64,000 bases of DNA from Blastomyces gilchristii SLH14081 (taxonomy: Eukaryota > Ascomycota > Eurotiomycetes > Onygenales > Ajellomycetaceae), in contig NW_003101676.1 of the NCBI RefSeq assembly GCF_000003855.2, forward strand, positions 2,924,796-2,988,795. Reading direction: 5' to 3'. Positions 60,890 to 64,000 of the stretch are shown here, piece after piece; the stretch's first letter is position 1; every line of letters begins with the position of its first letter. The notes under the pieces are model-generated. The model had not been told where the DNA came from. It did not search any database and saw only the letters and a program-made list of their open reading frames with translations. The translations under genes and the position numbers were made by a program.

Positions 60890-63856
60890 ATGGGTACCAA
60901 CCCGTCGAGATCAACAAACCTGGCTTTGCTGCCGTTAGCCAGAGATTCTGTCCTACTGCCCGGTGTCACCCTCCGTATTCCGCTGTCAGACCGTCCTGAT
61001 ATCCCCCTGCTCCTTACCTCTCTCTTCAGCAAAAGCTCGTCGAAGACTGGAAATGCCACTCTTGTTGGCTGTGTTCCTCTCAATTCGCCCTTCCTGAGCA
61101 AGGATGGCAAGCAGCTGTTGGAAAATGTGGACAGAGCGAGCACACGATCAACAGCTTCTAAAACAATCGATCCAGCTAAGGCGTCCAGGCACGATCTCTT
61201 CGGCTATGGCACAGTAGCTAAGGTAGCCGGCGTCCAGGGAAGACCAAACAGTGAGCCATATCTACTTGTGGAAGGCTTGAGAAGGTTTTCGATTCGCAAA
61301 GTTACCAAGGAGACACCCTTCTTTGAGGCGGATATCACGATGCATGATGAAATCGGTAAGCAGCCTGGTGCCCATTGTTCAAATACCGTCCATGTATATA
61401 TAAAATCGCACATAAAACTAATAGATATCGAAAACATAGTCGCCCTTGCCACCGACATCGAAATCGTAACACTCTTCGACCAGGTCAAACGGCTGTCAAG
61501 AGAGCTTTTAGCTTTCCTCAGGCTCACGTCCTTCTTTTCCCACCAAGCCAACGGCATATCACCTCTGATTGCTCGACGGTTCGAACTTTTTATTGCCAAA
61601 AAGAATATTTCGCAAGCAGGAACACTCGCTGATTTTATGACGGATGTTGTGGAAACTACATTCGAAGAAAAGCTACAGGTTCTGGCTTCGGTTGACCTGA
61701 AGACTAGGCTAGAAAAGGTCGTTGAGCTTTTGTCAAGACAAGTTCAAGGCATGAGAAATAATATCAAGGTGACTTCCATCACCACATCGAGTAATCCTTC
61801 GAATTTTGGCGTTGATATCAATCAGTTGGACCCGCGGCAAAGAGAACTCCTCTCCAGGCGCTCTATGACGGGAATGAACGGGTTTCCACCTGGGATTAAC
61901 GGAGGCATGGGGGATGGTGGTGAAGAAAAAGAACCGAATGAAATAGATGAACTCCAGCAGAAGCTTCAAGATGCCAAGCTAAGCCCGGAAGCCCAGAAGG
62001 TAGCAGATCGAGAACTCAAACGGCTCCGTAAGATGAATCCTGCCAATGCTGAATATGGCGTCTGCCGAACCTACTTGGAGAATCTGGCTGAGATCCCTTG
62101 GACTAAGGTCACTGAGGACCAATTGGGTATCGAAACACTCCAGAGAGCCCGGAAACAGCTGGACGATGATCACTATGGTCTGGAAAAAATTAAAAAGCGC
62201 CTACTGGAATACTTGGCAGTTCTTAAGTTAAAGCAAACTCTCAACAACGACGTTGACAATCAAATTTCGAAGCTCTCAACGGATTTGGACGTTTCTGAGA
62301 GCCGCAGCGAGGATGAAGCCGAATCTAAATCTGATTTTGACCGGGACGCTATAGAAACTAAGTTACAGCTTCTCAAATCAAAGCGTATGGCAGATAAATC
62401 TCCAATTATGCTCCTGGTTGGCCCTCCTGGTACCGGAAAGACCAGCCTGGCCAAGTCAGTTGCCACGGCACTTGGCCGCAAATTCCATCGTATTTCTCTT
62501 GGAGGTGTGAGGGATGAGGCTGAGATTCGTGGACACCGGAGGACCTATGTCGCTGCCATGCCTGGGCTGATCGTGAATGGGCTAAAGAAAGTGGGTGTCG
62601 CCAACCCAGTTTTCTTGCTTGATGAGATTGACAAAGTGGGCGGTTCCAATTTCCACGGCGATCCATCAGCTGCCATGTTGGAAGTCCTTGACCCAGAGCA
62701 GAACCATAGCTTCACAGATCACTACATCAACATTCCCATCGATCTGAGTAAGGTATTGTTCATCGCAACCGCGAACTCTTTAGATACCATTCCTCCGCCC
62801 CTCCTAGATCGTATGGAAACGATCCAACTCTCCGGTTACACAACCATTGAGAAAAAGCATATTGCCTCCCGCCATCTCGTGCCCAAACAGATCCGCACGA
62901 ACGGCCTCTCGGACGGCCAAGTTCTCCTCTCAGACGAAGTCCTCGAGAAAGTCATCACAGCCTACACCCGCGAGTCCGGCGTCCGCAATCTGGAACGCGA
63001 AATTGGCTCCGTCTGCCGTTACAAAGCCGTCCAATACGCCGACGCGAAGGACGCTTCCAAAGAAGACACATACAACCCGCATGTCTCCATCGAAGACCTC
63101 GACGAGATCCTCGGCATCGAACGCTTCGACGAAGAAATCGCAGAAAAACACGCGCGGCCGGGCATCGTGACGGGTCTCGTCGCCTACTCCACCGGCGGCC
63201 AGGGTAGCATCCTCTTTATTGAAGTGGCTGACATGCCCGGCAGCGGCAGTGTGCAGCTTACCGGCAAGCTGGGTGATGTGTTGAAAGAATCCGTCGAGGT
63301 AGCACTTACCTGGGTCAAAGCGCACTCGTTCGACTTAGGATTGACCCACGACCCTAACGAGGACATCATGAAACATCGCAGCTTGCATGTGCACTGCCCA
63401 TCCGGAGCGATCCCGAAGGATGGACCTTCGGCCGGCCTCGCACATACCATCGCCTTGATCTCTCTATTCTCTGGCAAGACGGTGCCACCAGACGTCGCCA
63501 TGACGGGTGAGATATCTCTTCGTGGCCGCGTGATGCCTGTTGGTGGCATTAAAGAGAAGCTCATCGGCGCGCACCGTGCGGGCGTGAAGACGGTGTTGCT
63601 CCCTGAACATAATCGCAAGGATGTACGAGAAGTGCCTGCTGAGGTTAAGAATAGTTTGGAGATTGTGCATGTCAAGTAAGCTCCGACCCCGTTTTGCTTT
63701 TGATTTATTGAATCGAAATTGCCTCTTTTCCGCCATGTTCTCCGCCATGTTGCTAACAGTTTTAACCACAGGCACATCTGGGAAGCAATCCGGCACATTT
63801 GGCCGCATGCGCACTGGCCAGGCGAACACACGCCGATGCTTGAGAGCAGATTATAA
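60890..63856 (+). CDS. Peroxisomal Lon protease homologue
   Basis: ATP-dependent Ser-Lys protease and chaperone of the peroxisomal matrix, 928 aa. Exons are 60890-61355, 61440-63675 and 63772-63856. The first intron is in frame and may end at 61424 instead of 61439; I prefer 61439 because a CTAAT branch-like site lies 15-20 bases before it. The last intron adds the exon ending MLESRL, whose SRL is a classic type 1 peroxisomal targeting signal; without it the frame would stop at IVHVK. The N-domain covers about 1-320; Walker A is [15 protein letters not shown], Walker B FLLDEIDK, the catalytic Ser is in [11 protein letters not shown] and the Lys in [14 protein letters not shown]. No mitochondrial presequence is seen. 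Confidence 0.93.
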
Positions 63857-64000
63857 TTCCTCATTTTCTGACCCTGCGGTTTTACCGTGTGTCAGTCCTT
63901 CGTCAATGAAAGAAAGTATCCCACTGAGCAAGATTGCATAATTAGCGAACGGTGTTTGATCTTTTATTTATTGGTTCTTTATTGTTGTTCTTTCCTTTGT

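Noticed and set aside
1..64000. CRISPR arrays, rRNA genes, riboswitches, prophage
   Set aside because: None seen; the window is eukaryotic nuclear DNA and no regularly spaced repeats were found.

Overview
The window is nuclear DNA of a filamentous ascomycete, most likely a Eurotiomycete and possibly Onygenales. The evidence is short GT-AG introns of about 50-250 bp in nearly every gene, a NudA-like cytoplasmic dynein heavy chain, a Dcl1-type Dicer, a peroxisomal Lon with a C-terminal SRL signal, and repeats that have lost their CpG. No operons are present. The placement below class is inference.

Layout from left to right: a tRNA(Ile)-lysidine synthetase cut by the left edge (-); a mitochondrial S-adenosylmethionine carrier (+); a DUF985 cupin (-); a WDR48/Duf1/Bun107 deubiquitinase-associated WD40 protein (+); about 3.5 kb of gene-poor DNA with a mariner-type transposase relic and a 1.1 kb block without a single CpG; a HAL-type Ser/Thr kinase (-); mitochondrial ribosomal protein uL11m (-); Svf1 (+); a divergent histone H4 variant in eight tiny exons (+); a decayed bis-MGD molybdoenzyme locus (oxidoreductase, mobA and moeA pseudogenes) with an apparently intact HNH-domain gene inside it; a membrane GNAT acetyltransferase (-); dynein heavy chain (-); Dicer-like 1 (-); a 935 bp very AT-rich terminal-inverted-repeat element; Tap42 (+); an isoamyl-acetate-hydrolysing-type GDSL esterase (-); porphobilinogen deaminase (-); peroxisomal Lon protease (+).

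Most genes are unrelated housekeeping functions. The functional link is at 23.1-30.9 kb: a molybdopterin oxidoreductase of the prokaryotic DMSO-reductase type, the enzyme that makes its guanine-dinucleotide cofactor (MobA) and a stand-alone molybdenum-insertion protein (MoeA). All three are broken by frameshifts and stops. Eukaryotic molybdoenzymes normally use the simpler cofactor without guanine nucleotide, so this looks like the remains of an acquired, self-contained bacterial-type molybdenum system. The other notable item is the H4 variant at 20.6-22.2 kb, which is too finely split to appear as a long reading frame.

Exon coordinates were worked out by hand from splice sites, phase and protein conservation. 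No database or transcript evidence was available.
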